Source: Psychrobacter aquaticus CMS 56 (GTDB lineage: Bacteria; Pseudomonadota; Gammaproteobacteria; Pseudomonadales; Moraxellaceae). From it: DNA of 64,000 nucleotides. Each line of letters opens with the position of its first letter. Position 1 is the first letter of the stretch. Of the stretch, positions 1-8,508 are shown in pieces. Position numbers and translations under genes: made by a program. The DNA lies in assembly GCF_000471625.1 (NCBI RefSeq), contig NZ_AUSW01000017.1:1-64000 (forward strand), read 5' to 3'. The notes beneath the pieces were generated by a model that was not told where the DNA came from, searched no databases, and saw only the letters and a list, made by a program, of their open reading frames with translations.

Positions 1-90
1 TATACATAGAGATAATCAAAAAATCTACATCGTATATATATCATATGATGTAGCTTATAGTTAATTAGCATTGTTTCTATAATTTTAGTC

Positions 91-125
91 CGCGAGCCTT
101 GCCAAGGTTGGGGTTTCCCGCTCCA
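91..125 (+). pseudogene. tRNA-Gly(GCC) remnant lacking the 5' half and the T arm
   Basis: The segment keeps a glycine-type anticodon loop (TTGCCAA, anticodon GCC) inside an imperfect anticodon stem. It then jumps directly to the 3' acceptor strand TTCCCGCTCCA typical of bacterial tRNA-Gly(GCC). The 5' acceptor strand and D arm are absent upstream, and roughly 18 bases of the T arm are missing between GGGGT and TTCCCGC. It cannot fold as a tRNA. The comparison is with the remembered E. coli glyV sequence, so the family call is strong but the history (deletion, recombination between tandem tRNA copies, or an integration scar) is inference. Confidence 0.6.
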
Positions 126-146
126 AATATGGCTTGAAAAAGCACT

Positions 147-187
147 AAAAGCCTCACTCCTTAAATAGGAAGTGAGGCTTTTTTTTG
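147..187 (+). terminator. Rho-independent terminator after the tRNA-Gly remnant
   Basis: A nine-base stem AGCCTCACT pairs with AGTGAGGCT across a loop of about 12 bases and is followed by a run of eight T. It probably ended the transcription unit that carried the tRNA-like sequence or a gene to the left of the window. Confidence 0.8.
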
Positions 188-392
188 TCTAATTTTTGGG
201 GTTTGGAAATGAAAAGTGGTTTAATATTATGATTAAGAAGTTTTAAATTAGTGAACCCCTACTATGATGAGTTTACCAAGTTTGTTTGTACGATTTTTTT
301 AATATAGATTGATACAGGTTATCAGCACTCTTAAAATGCCAAATATAATAACAAACACCCACAAACACACATTAATGATTAGGAAAAATCTT

Positions 393-716
393 ATGGCAAA
401 ATTAGAATCAAACATCGAATTAGAAGCCGCGGCATTTCGTCGCTTATTGGCTCATTTAGACGAGCGTAAAGATGTACAAAATATTGACCTAATGAACCTT
501 GCCGATTTTTGTCGTAACTGCTTATCTAAATGGTATCAAGCTGCTGGTGAGGAACGTGGTATTGAAATCGAATACGAAGATGCGCGCGAGCTTGTTTATG
601 GTATGCCTTACTCTGAATGGAAAGAGAAGCATCAACAAAAAGCAACACCAGAGCAATTAGCGCGTTTTAACGAGATTGAAGCTGCCAAAAACGAGAGTGA
701 TAAAGGACAAGACTGA
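393..716 (+). CDS. DUF1244 family protein
   Basis: This 107-residue protein matches the small DUF1244 family through its central stretch IDLMNLADFCRNCLSKW followed by a GIEIEYEDARE and YGMPYSEWK block, which are the family's hallmark. The reading frame stays open further upstream, but the ATG at 393 is preceded by AGGAAAA at proper spacing, and the upstream extension is not family-like. The function is unknown; the conserved CRNC cysteine pair could bind a metal, which is inference. It is a single gene with its own upstream region after the tRNA terminator. Confidence 0.85.
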   Translation: MAKLESNIELEAAAFRRLLAHLDERKDVQNIDLMNLADFCRNCLSKWYQAAGEERGIEIEYEDARELVYGMPYSEWKEKHQQKATPEQLARFNEIEAAKNESDKGQD

Positions 717-818
717 TTAAGAATAATAAGAGTTGCCCAAACTCCATAAGCGACACTCAGAGCAAACTATAAAAGATATTACAAAGACCCCAAGATAAAA
801 CTAAACATTGCCTCTAAT

Positions 819-1256
819 TTAGCGGCTTTCTAAAGACTTGAGCATGCTATTAAAGACTATTGTGCCTTGTTTCTGCATTTTACGATCAAACAAACGCCCA
901 ACCAATGGCACAACCAATCGGCCTTCAGAGATCCAAGTCACGTGTGTGCTTCCATCCCCTAAGTCTTTTAAATCAATAATGCCCTTATAGTGCTCCATTT
1001 TTATAGGCTTAGCTTTTTCGATTTGATATTGCATATGCGTAGGACGCTCAAACGCAGTAATTCGCTCCCAGACTTTAAAGGCTCCGGTTTGTACCGTTCT
1101 TAAAGCGCCGACTCCATTACGCTCTTCATCACCTTCGGTCACCAACTTAGCCACACCTACAGATTTGAATAACCCATAACTGGCATGGTCACTTAGTGCC
1201 TCAAACACCTCATCAATTGGTTTTCTGACAATGCGTTCTACTTTTATTTTAAACAT
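819..1256 (-). CDS. SRPBCC-fold protein (polyketide cyclase/dehydrase-like)
   Basis: The 145-residue protein begins with the typical START/SRPBCC opening, a beta strand with VERIVRKPIDEVFEALSDH. It continues with alternating strands ending in THVTWISEGRLVVP and a C-terminal amphipathic helix (residues about 118-143) that would close the hydrophobic cavity. Such proteins bind lipids or other hydrophobic small molecules; the ligand cannot be told from sequence. It is monocistronic and lies downstream of rluF on the same strand with an 80-base gap, so read-through is possible. Confidence 0.75.
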   Translation of the reverse strand: MFKIKVERIVRKPIDEVFEALSDHASYGLFKSVGVAKLVTEGDEERNGVGALRTVQTGAFKVWERITAFERPTHMQYQIEKAKPIKMEHYKGIIDLKDLGDGSTHVTWISEGRLVVPLVGRLFDRKMQKQGTIVFNSMLKSLESR

Positions 1257-1337
1257 AACATTATCTCGCTAAGGTTAAAGTTATTTAGCTTACTGCCATT
1301 TCAGAAATAAATAAAGCAGTCACACTTTAAAAACTTA

Positions 1338-2324
1338 TTACCGTGAAGAGCCTCGACCTTTTGCAGGACGCTTGCCATTTGTGGCAGGTTTGCCATTGCC
1401 CCCAGACTTTTTGCCATCACCAAAAGGACGTCTATTTTTACCTTTAGAACCTGCTGGTTTTTTAGCATCATCCTTGGCGTATTTATTACGGCCCTTTGCT
1501 GCACTCGCTGATTTTGAAGATGACCTCTCTTTTGACGAGGCATCAGTACGAGGTTTTTTGCGTGCTGCATTGCCAGATTTCTTGCCCGAATGATTGTCTT
1601 GCGAGGAAGAGTCTTCTACAGATTTAAGTAAAATAGACAACTCTGTTGGGGTTAAGTCTCGCCAATCACCAACGGGAGTACCTTTGAGACTTACATTCAT
1701 AATCCGCGTACGCTCAAGCTTCACGACTTCATAGCCGAAATGTTCACACATACGGCGAATTTGACGGTTCAAACCCTGTACTAGCGTGATGTTAAATACG
1801 TTGGGCGCCACTTTAGTAACAGGACATTTTTTCGTCATCTTGCCAAGCATAGGCACGCCGCCCGCTAAACCCTCAATAAAACTATCTGTTATCGGCTTAT
1901 TCACCGTTACCAAATACTCTTTCTCGTGATTATTACCAGCACGCAATACTTTATTCACCAAATCGCCATTGTTGGTCAAAAAGATTAGACCCTGAGAGTC
2001 TTTATCCAAACGACCAATCGGGAAAATACGTACCGAATGTCTCACAAAATCGACAATGTTATTTTTCTCGGAGCTTTCCGTGGTGCTCACAATGCCCACT
2101 GGCTTATTTAAGACAATAAAAACGAAATCATCAGCCTCTCGTAGTTCAATAAGCTGCCCGTTGACTTTTACCGCATCTCCAGCAACCACTTGCGCGCCTA
2201 CTTGAGCACGCTTGCCATTGATGTACACATTACCTTGTTCAATAAAGCGGTCAGCGTCGCGCCTGGAGCAAATACCGCTTTCGCTAATGTATTTATTTAA
2301 ACGAGTCGAGGAAGCGTTGAACAT
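1338..2324 (-). CDS. rluF: RluF-type 23S rRNA pseudouridine synthase
   Basis: An S4 RNA-binding domain lies at residues 7-55 ([20 protein letters not shown]), followed by an RsuA/RluB/E/F-type catalytic domain at about 68-235. The catalytic aspartate motif [10 protein letters not shown] is present near residues 104-113 and the family motif [17 protein letters not shown] near 185-200. RluF modifies U2604 (and U2605) of 23S rRNA in E. coli; the orthology is inferred from overall similarity. The last 90 residues are a low-complexity Lys/Ser/Gly tail unlike the short E. coli enzyme and may add RNA affinity. No strong ribosome binding site is visible. Confidence 0.85.
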   Translation of the reverse strand: MFNASSTRLNKYISESGICSRRDADRFIEQGNVYINGKRAQVGAQVVAGDAVKVNGQLIELREADDFVFIVLNKPVGIVSTTESSEKNNIVDFVRHSVRIFPIGRLDKDSQGLIFLTNNGDLVNKVLRAGNNHEKEYLVTVNKPITDSFIEGLAGGVPMLGKMTKKCPVTKVAPNVFNITLVQGLNRQIRRMCEHFGYEVVKLERTRIMNVSLKGTPVGDWRDLTPTELSILLKSVEDSSSQDNHSGKKSGNAARKKPRTDASSKERSSSKSASAAKGRNKYAKDDAKKPAGSKGKNRRPFGDGKKSGGNGKPATNGKRPAKGRGSSR

Positions 2325-2584
2325 AAAGCACCGTTTTACCTGATAAGAAGCATTTTTTGCTAAGAAAAAAGCCTAAATTGAATGGATTATCAATAACGAA
2401 ACAGCTCACATTATATAGGAAATTGAGCAACTCTTTGAGGAGAGATGGGCAAAAACCTAGAAATATATGCAGAATCATAAAATCGGAATGGCGTCAAAAG
2501 AGTTTCTTACAACCTGTGTAAACATTAGATTTAACATCAGAATCATGCTTTTAATCTGATACTCTATAAGTTTCTACCAACTTA

Positions 2585-2690
2585 CTATAGTCAATCCACT
2601 ATAAAATAAATACAGTACTACCAGAATAATATTTTCTTATTCTCTGTCAGCAACGGCACAGCAAGCAAAATTTGCTCCAGTCCCGCATCA
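2585..2690 (-). repeat. Dispersed hairpin repeat, copy A
   Basis: Read on the minus strand, a block starting GCGGGACTGGAGCAAATTTT, continuing through GCTTGCTGTGCC, is followed about 60 bases later by the partly palindromic end TTATAGTGGATTGACTATAG. Related blocks occur at 24459-24555 and 39235-39355, and the end motif alone recurs at 12211 and 36723. It sits between rluF and the TSUP gene. It carries no coding potential and is probably a MITE- or REP-like element (inference). Confidence 0.55.
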
Positions 2691-2757
2691 TAATTTAGGG
2701 AGTGTCCTAGCGTATTCATTTTATTTAGTATCGACCATATGGGAATAGGATTTTATA

Positions 2758-3531
2758 GTGGACAGTATTTTAAACCTATTGCAAACCATCCCAACTTGGC
2801 ACTTAGTAGGCTTGTTTGTGGCTGGCATGCTTGCTTTTATTATCTCTATTATATCGGGTGGTGGCGGTGCCATATTACTGATACCTGTCACTTCTTGGAT
2901 GATCGGGGCAACCGCTGCAGCCCCTGTGATCAATTTGGCCACTTTTGTTAGTAACGGCTCGCGGATGTATTTATTCTGGCATGATATTGATTGGTCGTTG
3001 ACCAAATACTATGTGCCAAGTGCTCTCGTCGGGGCATGGCTGGCAGCATTGATATTTAGTCGATTGGATGCAGGCTGGATTCAGTTATTGATTGGCGTAT
3101 TTTTAGTGTCTACCATCTTCCAATATAAGTTCGGCAAAGTCAGTAAAACGTTTGATATGCCCAAAGTAGGCTTTATACCGTTAGGCTTTGTCATTGCCTT
3201 TATGAGCACTTTGGTGGGTGGTCTAGGTCCTATACTGAACCCCTTTTATATGAATTCTGGACTAGAAAAAGAAAACCTTATCGCCACCAAAACGGCCAAT
3301 TCTTTTTTTGTGGGTATTATACAAATCGCTAGCTACGCTTTTTTTGGCTTACTCACTGCCAAGCTTTGGGTCTATGGTCTTGTATTAGGATTGGGTGCGG
3401 TTATTGGCAATATCATTGGCAAACGCTTTTTGGCGGGAATGAGCATTAGTCAGTTTAGAGTTATGCTACTCATACTCATGGTCATCAGTGGCTTGATCAT
3501 GATAATAAGAAATATCAATGTAATTTTCTAA
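2758..3531 (+). CDS. TSUP (TauE/SafE) family membrane permease
   Basis: This 257-residue protein has eight or so hydrophobic segments and the two-halves architecture of the TauE/SafE family. A conserved glycine-rich loop follows the first helix (ISGGGGAILLIP, residues about 32-43), and a matching loop VGGLGPILNPF begins the second half (about 150-160). Family members export or import sulfite, sulfoacetate or other organosulfur anions; the substrate here is unknown. Translation most likely starts at a GTG, because AGGA lies seven bases before it and the first helix would be lost with later starts. It is a single gene. Confidence 0.8.
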   Translation: MDSILNLLQTIPTWHLVGLFVAGMLAFIISIISGGGGAILLIPVTSWMIGATAAAPVINLATFVSNGSRMYLFWHDIDWSLTKYYVPSALVGAWLAALIFSRLDAGWIQLLIGVFLVSTIFQYKFGKVSKTFDMPKVGFIPLGFVIAFMSTLVGGLGPILNPFYMNSGLEKENLIATKTANSFFVGIIQIASYAFFGLLTAKLWVYGLVLGLGAVIGNIIGKRFLAGMSISQFRVMLLILMVISGLIMIIRNINVIF

Positions 3532-3642
3532 TCCGTTTTTATTAACACTGTTCTGTTTTTTGCCGTGGGCCAAACTCTCAACAGCCAAAAGGCTGTCCTA
3601 GACTATTTTATCTAGAGCAACCCTACAGACTGAACCACCCTA

Positions 3643-4347
3643 CTATTCCGCATCATCTAATAGTTTGTTAAGCGCCTCTACCATAGCGTCATCTATGATG
3701 TTGTTTTCTACATAGCTTACTATCTCATCGATGGTCGTCAGATCCATTTCTCGAATACCTAAGCTCGCTAGCTGCTCATTAATAGAGTCTAAACTTTCAT
3801 TACTTTCAGTATCATCCAATAAATTTTCTTCGAATCTTCCTCTGACGAACCAATACATTTTTTCTAGCACGGTTTCTTTTTTGGTCAACGTAGAATAACC
3901 GTCGCCATAAATGAATAGATTAAAATGATACGGTATCTCTACATCATTAATGAAAAAAGTACGCATGCATTCTAATGTATAGGCTTGAATCTCTTCATTT
4001 TCGACATCTTCATCACCTTTATTATCCTCATCATATTCAATCGCTTCTTCTATCAATCCGCCTAGTATTTGATAGTCGCCTACTTTGATTTTATGATTGT
4101 AAATTATACTAGAATCCGCTATCGCATCGAAAATAATGGCACTGACATCCAAGGTATGATTATCAATATCATAAAATACTTTTAACGCTGGTAAAAACTC
4201 TGTCAGCTTTTCTTCGGGCACTGGAATGAGAAACTGCTGCTCGTATATTTTAATCATGTCTTCAGGCGCATAGGTATTGGCACTATCAGTTTCATTTCTG
4301 CCGGTAGGCTGCATCGGTAAAAAATTATACGGGTTATTATTGGTCAT
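3643..4347 (-). CDS. Acidic protein of unknown function
   Basis: I do not recognise this 234-residue protein. It is strongly acidic, with Glu/Asp clusters at residues 100-118 (EYDEDNKGDEDVENEEIQ) and at 175-190, no signal peptide and no membrane segment. A central region with alternating hydrophobic residues (about 120-170) looks like a small alpha/beta domain. The start codon is preceded by AAGG ten bases upstream. It stands alone, convergent with the TSUP gene. A short hairpin at 3581-3596 separates the two but lacks a T run. Confidence 0.55.
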   Translation of the reverse strand: MTNNNPYNFLPMQPTGRNETDSANTYAPEDMIKIYEQQFLIPVPEEKLTEFLPALKVFYDIDNHTLDVSAIIFDAIADSSIIYNHKIKVGDYQILGGLIEEAIEYDEDNKGDEDVENEEIQAYTLECMRTFFINDVEIPYHFNLFIYGDGYSTLTKKETVLEKMYWFVRGRFEENLLDDTESNESLDSINEQLASLGIREMDLTTIDEIVSYVENNIIDDAMVEALNKLLDDAE

Positions 4348-4854
4348 GTAGTACGGCCTTGTTATTTGGGTTGGGTTTGTTAAATATCTATGGGCGTATT
4401 GTCTCTTATTCAGACGCTTTTGGATATACCGTTATAAAAATACCCGTTCAATCAGTCTTATCCAGTGACTAGCCATTACAAGTATCTACGCTTGTAAACT
4501 TACCTTCAAAAAATAGAAAAACTTTTATCAAACTGTCACTCCTTCTTGTACTGTTTGACTCAATCTTTAATAAGGCAAGCCTTTGATTTTGTGAATAAAT
4601 ACTCCATAACAGAATCGCATTAAATGATATTCGATAAGTTACAGAACTTACGCTAAATTAAACATTCTCGCTATCGGAGATTGCTTGGGTCTATGGCACA
4701 CTCATGATAAGGCTTAGTTAATTATTGGTTATGAATTTATAAATCACTACTTAACGACCTATTGGCTTTACATAGATTATCTCGAATTTGGGTTAAATAA
4801 GGCCAAAACATAAGACGGCTCTATTTAAAAGGAAAAAATCTGACTTCTGCAAGG
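4348..4854. other. 507-base intergenic region upstream of the ots operon
   Basis: No coding frame, RNA gene or repeat is apparent. It lies between two divergent genes, so it should hold the promoter of the osmolyte operon to the right and that of the acidic protein to the left. The sequence is AT-rich and I could not single out a convincing promoter or operator. Confidence 0.4.
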
Positions 4855-5742
4855 ATGCTCCGCTTGAATTTATCCCCTATATATATTCAGCCAAATAACT
4901 TTGCTGATTACTTATCCAATCAGCAAGAGTATTGTTTGTTTTTAGATATAGATGGCACGCTTGCCAATTTTACGCTCAATCCAAAAGACAGCGTCATCCC
5001 AAGTTCGACACTAGTTCTTTTACAAAAAATCCAAAGTCACGGTGTCAAAATCGCTGCCATCACAGGACGCAGCCTGATAGAAGCAAAGCAGATGCTCTCC
5101 CCTATGACATTACCCATTGCAGCGACTCACGGATTAGAAATAGCGTTTGATGATGAGACAGACAATGACGGTATCACTATTGATACCACTGAGCTGTCTA
5201 CCATTAGGCAAGCCATAATCGACTCTTGCACACCTTATAATGACTTCATTATAGAAACCAAACCCTATTCTGTCGCCTTACACTATCGGCAAAACCCTAC
5301 TCTAGCCGATGTGGCTGATAGCATTGTGTCAACCGTTCTGGACAGTCACGCTGATTGGACAGTAAAGGTAGGAAAATATGTGTTTGAAATTGTGCCAAAA
5401 GGGATAAATAAAGGCGCCGCCATTTTGAGCTTATTAGAAAAAATGCAAACCAATGAGACGTCTTGTGCGATTTTTATCGGTGATGATGTCACTGACGAGG
5501 CAGGATTTGTAGCAATACAAGAGGGAAATGGCGCAATAGAAAACGCCTTCTCGCCAGCAACTGGCATGGGTATTAAAGTGGGTACTGAGCCAACCTGCGC
5601 CCATTATTATGTAAATGACATTTCTGAAGTGACGGTTCTACTTCAAAGCTTTTTAACCTTTTGCCAAACACACGCCACGCTAGCGCCTGACTTAGCAGCT
5701 GTTAGCCCTACTACTAACAAAACAGCGAGACACTTGATATGA
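4855..5742 (+). CDS. otsB: Trehalose-6-phosphate phosphatase
   Basis: OtsB removes phosphate from trehalose-6-phosphate to release trehalose, an osmo- and cold-protectant. The HAD nucleophile motif DIDGTLANF is at residues 31-39, motif II lies in IAAITGRS (about 64-71), the conserved lysine in KGINKGAAIL, and the acidic motif GDDVTDEAGF near residue 208. The 295-residue length fits the family, with about 25 extra C-terminal residues. AAGGA touches the annotated ATG; a TTG three codons later (4864) has that AAGGA at better spacing and may be the true start. It overlaps otsA by four bases (ATGA), so the two are translationally coupled. Confidence 0.92.
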   Translation: MLRLNLSPIYIQPNNFADYLSNQQEYCLFLDIDGTLANFTLNPKDSVIPSSTLVLLQKIQSHGVKIAAITGRSLIEAKQMLSPMTLPIAATHGLEIAFDDETDNDGITIDTTELSTIRQAIIDSCTPYNDFIIETKPYSVALHYRQNPTLADVADSIVSTVLDSHADWTVKVGKYVFEIVPKGINKGAAILSLLEKMQTNETSCAIFIGDDVTDEAGFVAIQEGNGAIENAFSPATGMGIKVGTEPTCAHYYVNDISEVTVLLQSFLTFCQTHATLAPDLAAVSPTTNKTARHLI

Positions 5743-7406
5743 GCCGCTTAATCGTCTTATCCAATCGGGTTAAAATGCCCGACAATAACCCGATGGCAGG
5801 TGGACTTGCGATAGCATTGCACAACGTATTGACAAGAAATTCAGGCATCTGGATGGGCTGGAATGGCGAAATAATTGACCCCTATGCAGACACCCATAAC
5901 AGCTGTGACACCAATGAATTTAGCAATAGCAGGCAAAATGCTTTAGCAAATTCTGTTCTGCAAAGGGCTGATGCAAAAGTCACTTATATGACCACTGCTC
6001 TAACTCGCAAACAATATCAGCATTTTTACTGCGGATTTGCCAATAGTGTGCTGTGGCCACTGTTACACGAGCGCACTGAGTTAATCAGCCAAGCACCAGA
6101 AGATTATACAGGCTATCAAGTGGTAAACCGCCTTTTTGCTAGCCAATTAAAAAAAGTCGTTCAACCCGATGATGTGATTTGGGTGCATGATTATCACTTT
6201 TTAAGTGTGGCGTATCATTGTCGTCAATTGGGCATGAGTAATCGCATCGGCTTTTTCTTGCATATTCCATTTGCACCATTGGCATGTTGGCAACAGCTTG
6301 ATAAAAGCCCTGAACTTATTACGCATCTTGCCCATTATGATGTGCTCGGTACACAAACTCAGAAAGGTAAAGCCAATGCGCTTGCTGTCTTTCGACATTA
6401 CTTAAAAGACAGTATTTTAAGAGATTCGCCGATAAACGTATTAGATGCAGAGCAAAATTTTGCAAGCTCTCATAAACCAGCGAGCGCGCAGTTGATGCTC
6501 AATCTGGACTTAAGCGCCCCGCACTGTTTGGCAATTAATGCCTATCCAATCGGCGTCAATATAGCAAAAATCCAGCAGCAGGTCATGAACTCGTCCTCAT
6601 ATTTATCTTCACAATCTGCCCAGCATAATCAAAAAATAGCGGCTATAAAACCTACCGCCCAACAAATCATTGCGGTAGATAGGATTGATTACTCCAAAGG
6701 TCTATTGAAACGTTTTTCAGCGTATCGCTCTTTTTTACAGCACTATCCGATGTATCAACATCAGCTAAAATTATTACAAATTGCGTGCCCTAGCCGCTTA
6801 GACTTACCTCTTTACCAACAGCTTTACGATGATGTCAGACAAGCAGTGAATGGCGTTAATCAGCATTTTTCGCATAGTGAATGTAGAACAGATGCCTTTA
6901 AAGCCAATGATCTTAAAGCCGATGGTTTGAAAGTTAGCGACGTTAAAGCTGGCACTCTTATAAAAAATTGGCAGGCGATTACATATAGCGAAAAAGTCTT
7001 AAGCCACGAGACAGTAATGACAGCGTTTTGGCATAGTGATATCGGCTGGGTGAATTCACTGAAAGACGGTATGAATCTAGTCGCCAAAGAATACATTGCC
7101 GCGCAAAATCCTGACAATCCAGGAGTGCTGTTGCTGTCACAATATGCAGGGGCTGCCGAGCAAATGCAAGCGGCGGTCATCATCGACCCACACCAGCCCA
7201 AAAGCATCATCCACGGTTTAAAAATGGCTTTAGAGATGCCACTTGCGCAGCGAAAGGAACACCATCAGGAGTTATTGCACGGATTGCAGCAAGACAATTT
7301 GCACGCTTGGCAGCAAAATTTTTTAGATGATGTATACAATGGCAAAAGCCGACAAAAAAGCAGCGAACACCCAGCCGCAGTCCAAATGCCTGAACCACAA
7401 GAATAG
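5739..7406 (+). CDS. otsA: Trehalose-6-phosphate synthase
   Basis: This GT20 enzyme joins UDP-glucose and glucose-6-phosphate. Recognisable blocks are the N-terminal NRVKMPDNNPMAGGLA with its glycine loop, IWVHDYHFLSVAYHCRQLG (about 147-165), AVDRIDYSKGLLKRF (about 311-325) and SLKDGMNLVAKEYIA near residue 440, which binds the nucleotide sugar. At 555 residues it is longer than the usual 450-480. The excess lies in an insert near residues 225-265, a repetitive Lys/Ala/Asp insert near 383-410 and a C-terminal tail. It is the second gene of a six-gene operon; the next start is 13 bases beyond its stop. Confidence 0.92.
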   Translation: MSRLIVLSNRVKMPDNNPMAGGLAIALHNVLTRNSGIWMGWNGEIIDPYADTHNSCDTNEFSNSRQNALANSVLQRADAKVTYMTTALTRKQYQHFYCGFANSVLWPLLHERTELISQAPEDYTGYQVVNRLFASQLKKVVQPDDVIWVHDYHFLSVAYHCRQLGMSNRIGFFLHIPFAPLACWQQLDKSPELITHLAHYDVLGTQTQKGKANALAVFRHYLKDSILRDSPINVLDAEQNFASSHKPASAQLMLNLDLSAPHCLAINAYPIGVNIAKIQQQVMNSSSYLSSQSAQHNQKIAAIKPTAQQIIAVDRIDYSKGLLKRFSAYRSFLQHYPMYQHQLKLLQIACPSRLDLPLYQQLYDDVRQAVNGVNQHFSHSECRTDAFKANDLKADGLKVSDVKAGTLIKNWQAITYSEKVLSHETVMTAFWHSDIGWVNSLKDGMNLVAKEYIAAQNPDNPGVLLLSQYAGAAEQMQAAVIIDPHQPKSIIHGLKMALEMPLAQRKEHHQELLHGLQQDNLHAWQQNFLDDVYNGKSRQKSSEHPAAVQMPEPQE

Positions 7407-7419
7407 TGAGGAGACGTGT

Positions 7420-8508
7420 ATGTCATTATTAAATACCAGAAATTCGTTATTGCTAAATATCAAATCCGCCATAGAAGAAATCATTACCGCTGATAATCAA
7501 TCCATCAGTACATTTGTCATCACCGATACATTGCGCCATGACATTTTAAATATCTTAGTGACTTATAGCGACAAAATTCCTCACCCTGCCAATGGTGACG
7601 GCAACCATTCACAAACCTTGATCCGTTGGCAGATTTTGGCATATGTGGCAGGCATTGACTTAACGATTGCGAAATGGTTCGAGTCGCACTTAGACGCGCT
7701 TAGTATTTTACATGAAGTGGGCTATAGCGAAGCGACACAAGGGCTATGGGCAATTTGGGCAGCAGAAGGTCATCCTGATCCCATACGTTATCAACAAGGC
7801 AAAATCAGTGGCACGAAATCGTGGTGTTCAGGGGCCAATATCGTTCATTATGGCCTCATGACTTACCGAGATGAACAGGGTCAATCACAACTGCTAGTTG
7901 TGAACATGAAGCAAGATGGGATCAGTATCGATAATGGAGCATGGCAAGCGGTCGGCATGCAAGCCACTGATACGGCTACTATACAGTTTCATCAAGTAAC
8001 AGCCAGTAATGTTGGGGCGGCAAATGCATATTTAGAGCGTGTGGGATTTTGGCATGGAGCAGCAGGTGTGGCGGCTTGCTGGTATGGGGCAACGACTTCT
8101 CTAGCTGACTATTTAATAAAGGCGTATCAGCAAAAACCAAATGATTATAAAGCCATGTATTTGGGGCAGATTGGTACGGCATTGGCAGTTACTCAGCAGT
8201 ACTTTCATCACGTTTCTCACTTGATCGACAGTCAACCAAATCGCAGTCATGAACTTGCCATTCGCCAATTAAGAGCAAACGTCGAGCAGCTGGCGCGCGA
8301 AGTCATCGAAACCGTTGGACTGGCATTGGGCGCGGCACCCTTTTGTGGTAATGCCCATTTCGCAAGACTAGCAGCGGATTTGCCTGTGTTTATTCGCCAA
8401 AGTCATGGCGCGTTTGACTTACAAAAGATTGGCGAACTATCAAGTACTTTAACCAGCGAATCAATCACTGCATCAACTGATGGGGAGGAAAATATATGGC
8501 AACTGTAA
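7420..8508 (+). CDS. Divergent acyl-CoA dehydrogenase of the PIG-L/NodS/GT2 cluster
   Basis: A 362-residue member of the acyl-CoA dehydrogenase fold. The middle beta domain carries a KISGTKSWCSGANIVHYGLM block, and the C-terminal helical domain runs from about residue 210. The usual end of the family (an RD pair followed by an EGT motif carrying the catalytic glutamate) is not seen. In its place is a block reading LPVFIRQSHGAFDLQKIGE, so normal acyl-CoA oxidation is doubtful. The start at 7420 is chosen because GTGAGGAG precedes it by seven bases; the longer frame overlaps otsA. It overlaps the PIG-L gene by 13 bases. FAD-dependent oxidation of an unidentified substrate is likely. Confidence 0.82.
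   Translation: MSLLNTRNSLLLNIKSAIEEIITADNQSISTFVITDTLRHDILNILVTYSDKIPHPANGDGNHSQTLIRWQILAYVAGIDLTIAKWFESHLDALSILHEVGYSEATQGLWAIWAAEGHPDPIRYQQGKISGTKSWCSGANIVHYGLMTYRDEQGQSQLLVVNMKQDGISIDNGAWQAVGMQATDTATIQFHQVTASNVGAANAYLERVGFWHGAAGVAACWYGATTSLADYLIKAYQQKPNDYKAMYLGQIGTALAVTQQYFHHVSHLIDSQPNRSHELAIRQLRANVEQLAREVIETVGLALGAAPFCGNAHFARLAADLPVFIRQSHGAFDLQKIGELSSTLTSESITASTDGEENIWQL

Noticed and set aside
1301-1593. Overlapping frames on both strands across the 3' part of rluF
   Set aside because: They mirror the low-complexity tail of rluF in other frames and have no ribosome binding site or family pattern.
3578-3600. Terminator between the TSUP gene and the acidic protein gene
   Set aside because: The ACAGCC/GGCTGT hairpin is short and lacks a T run on either strand.
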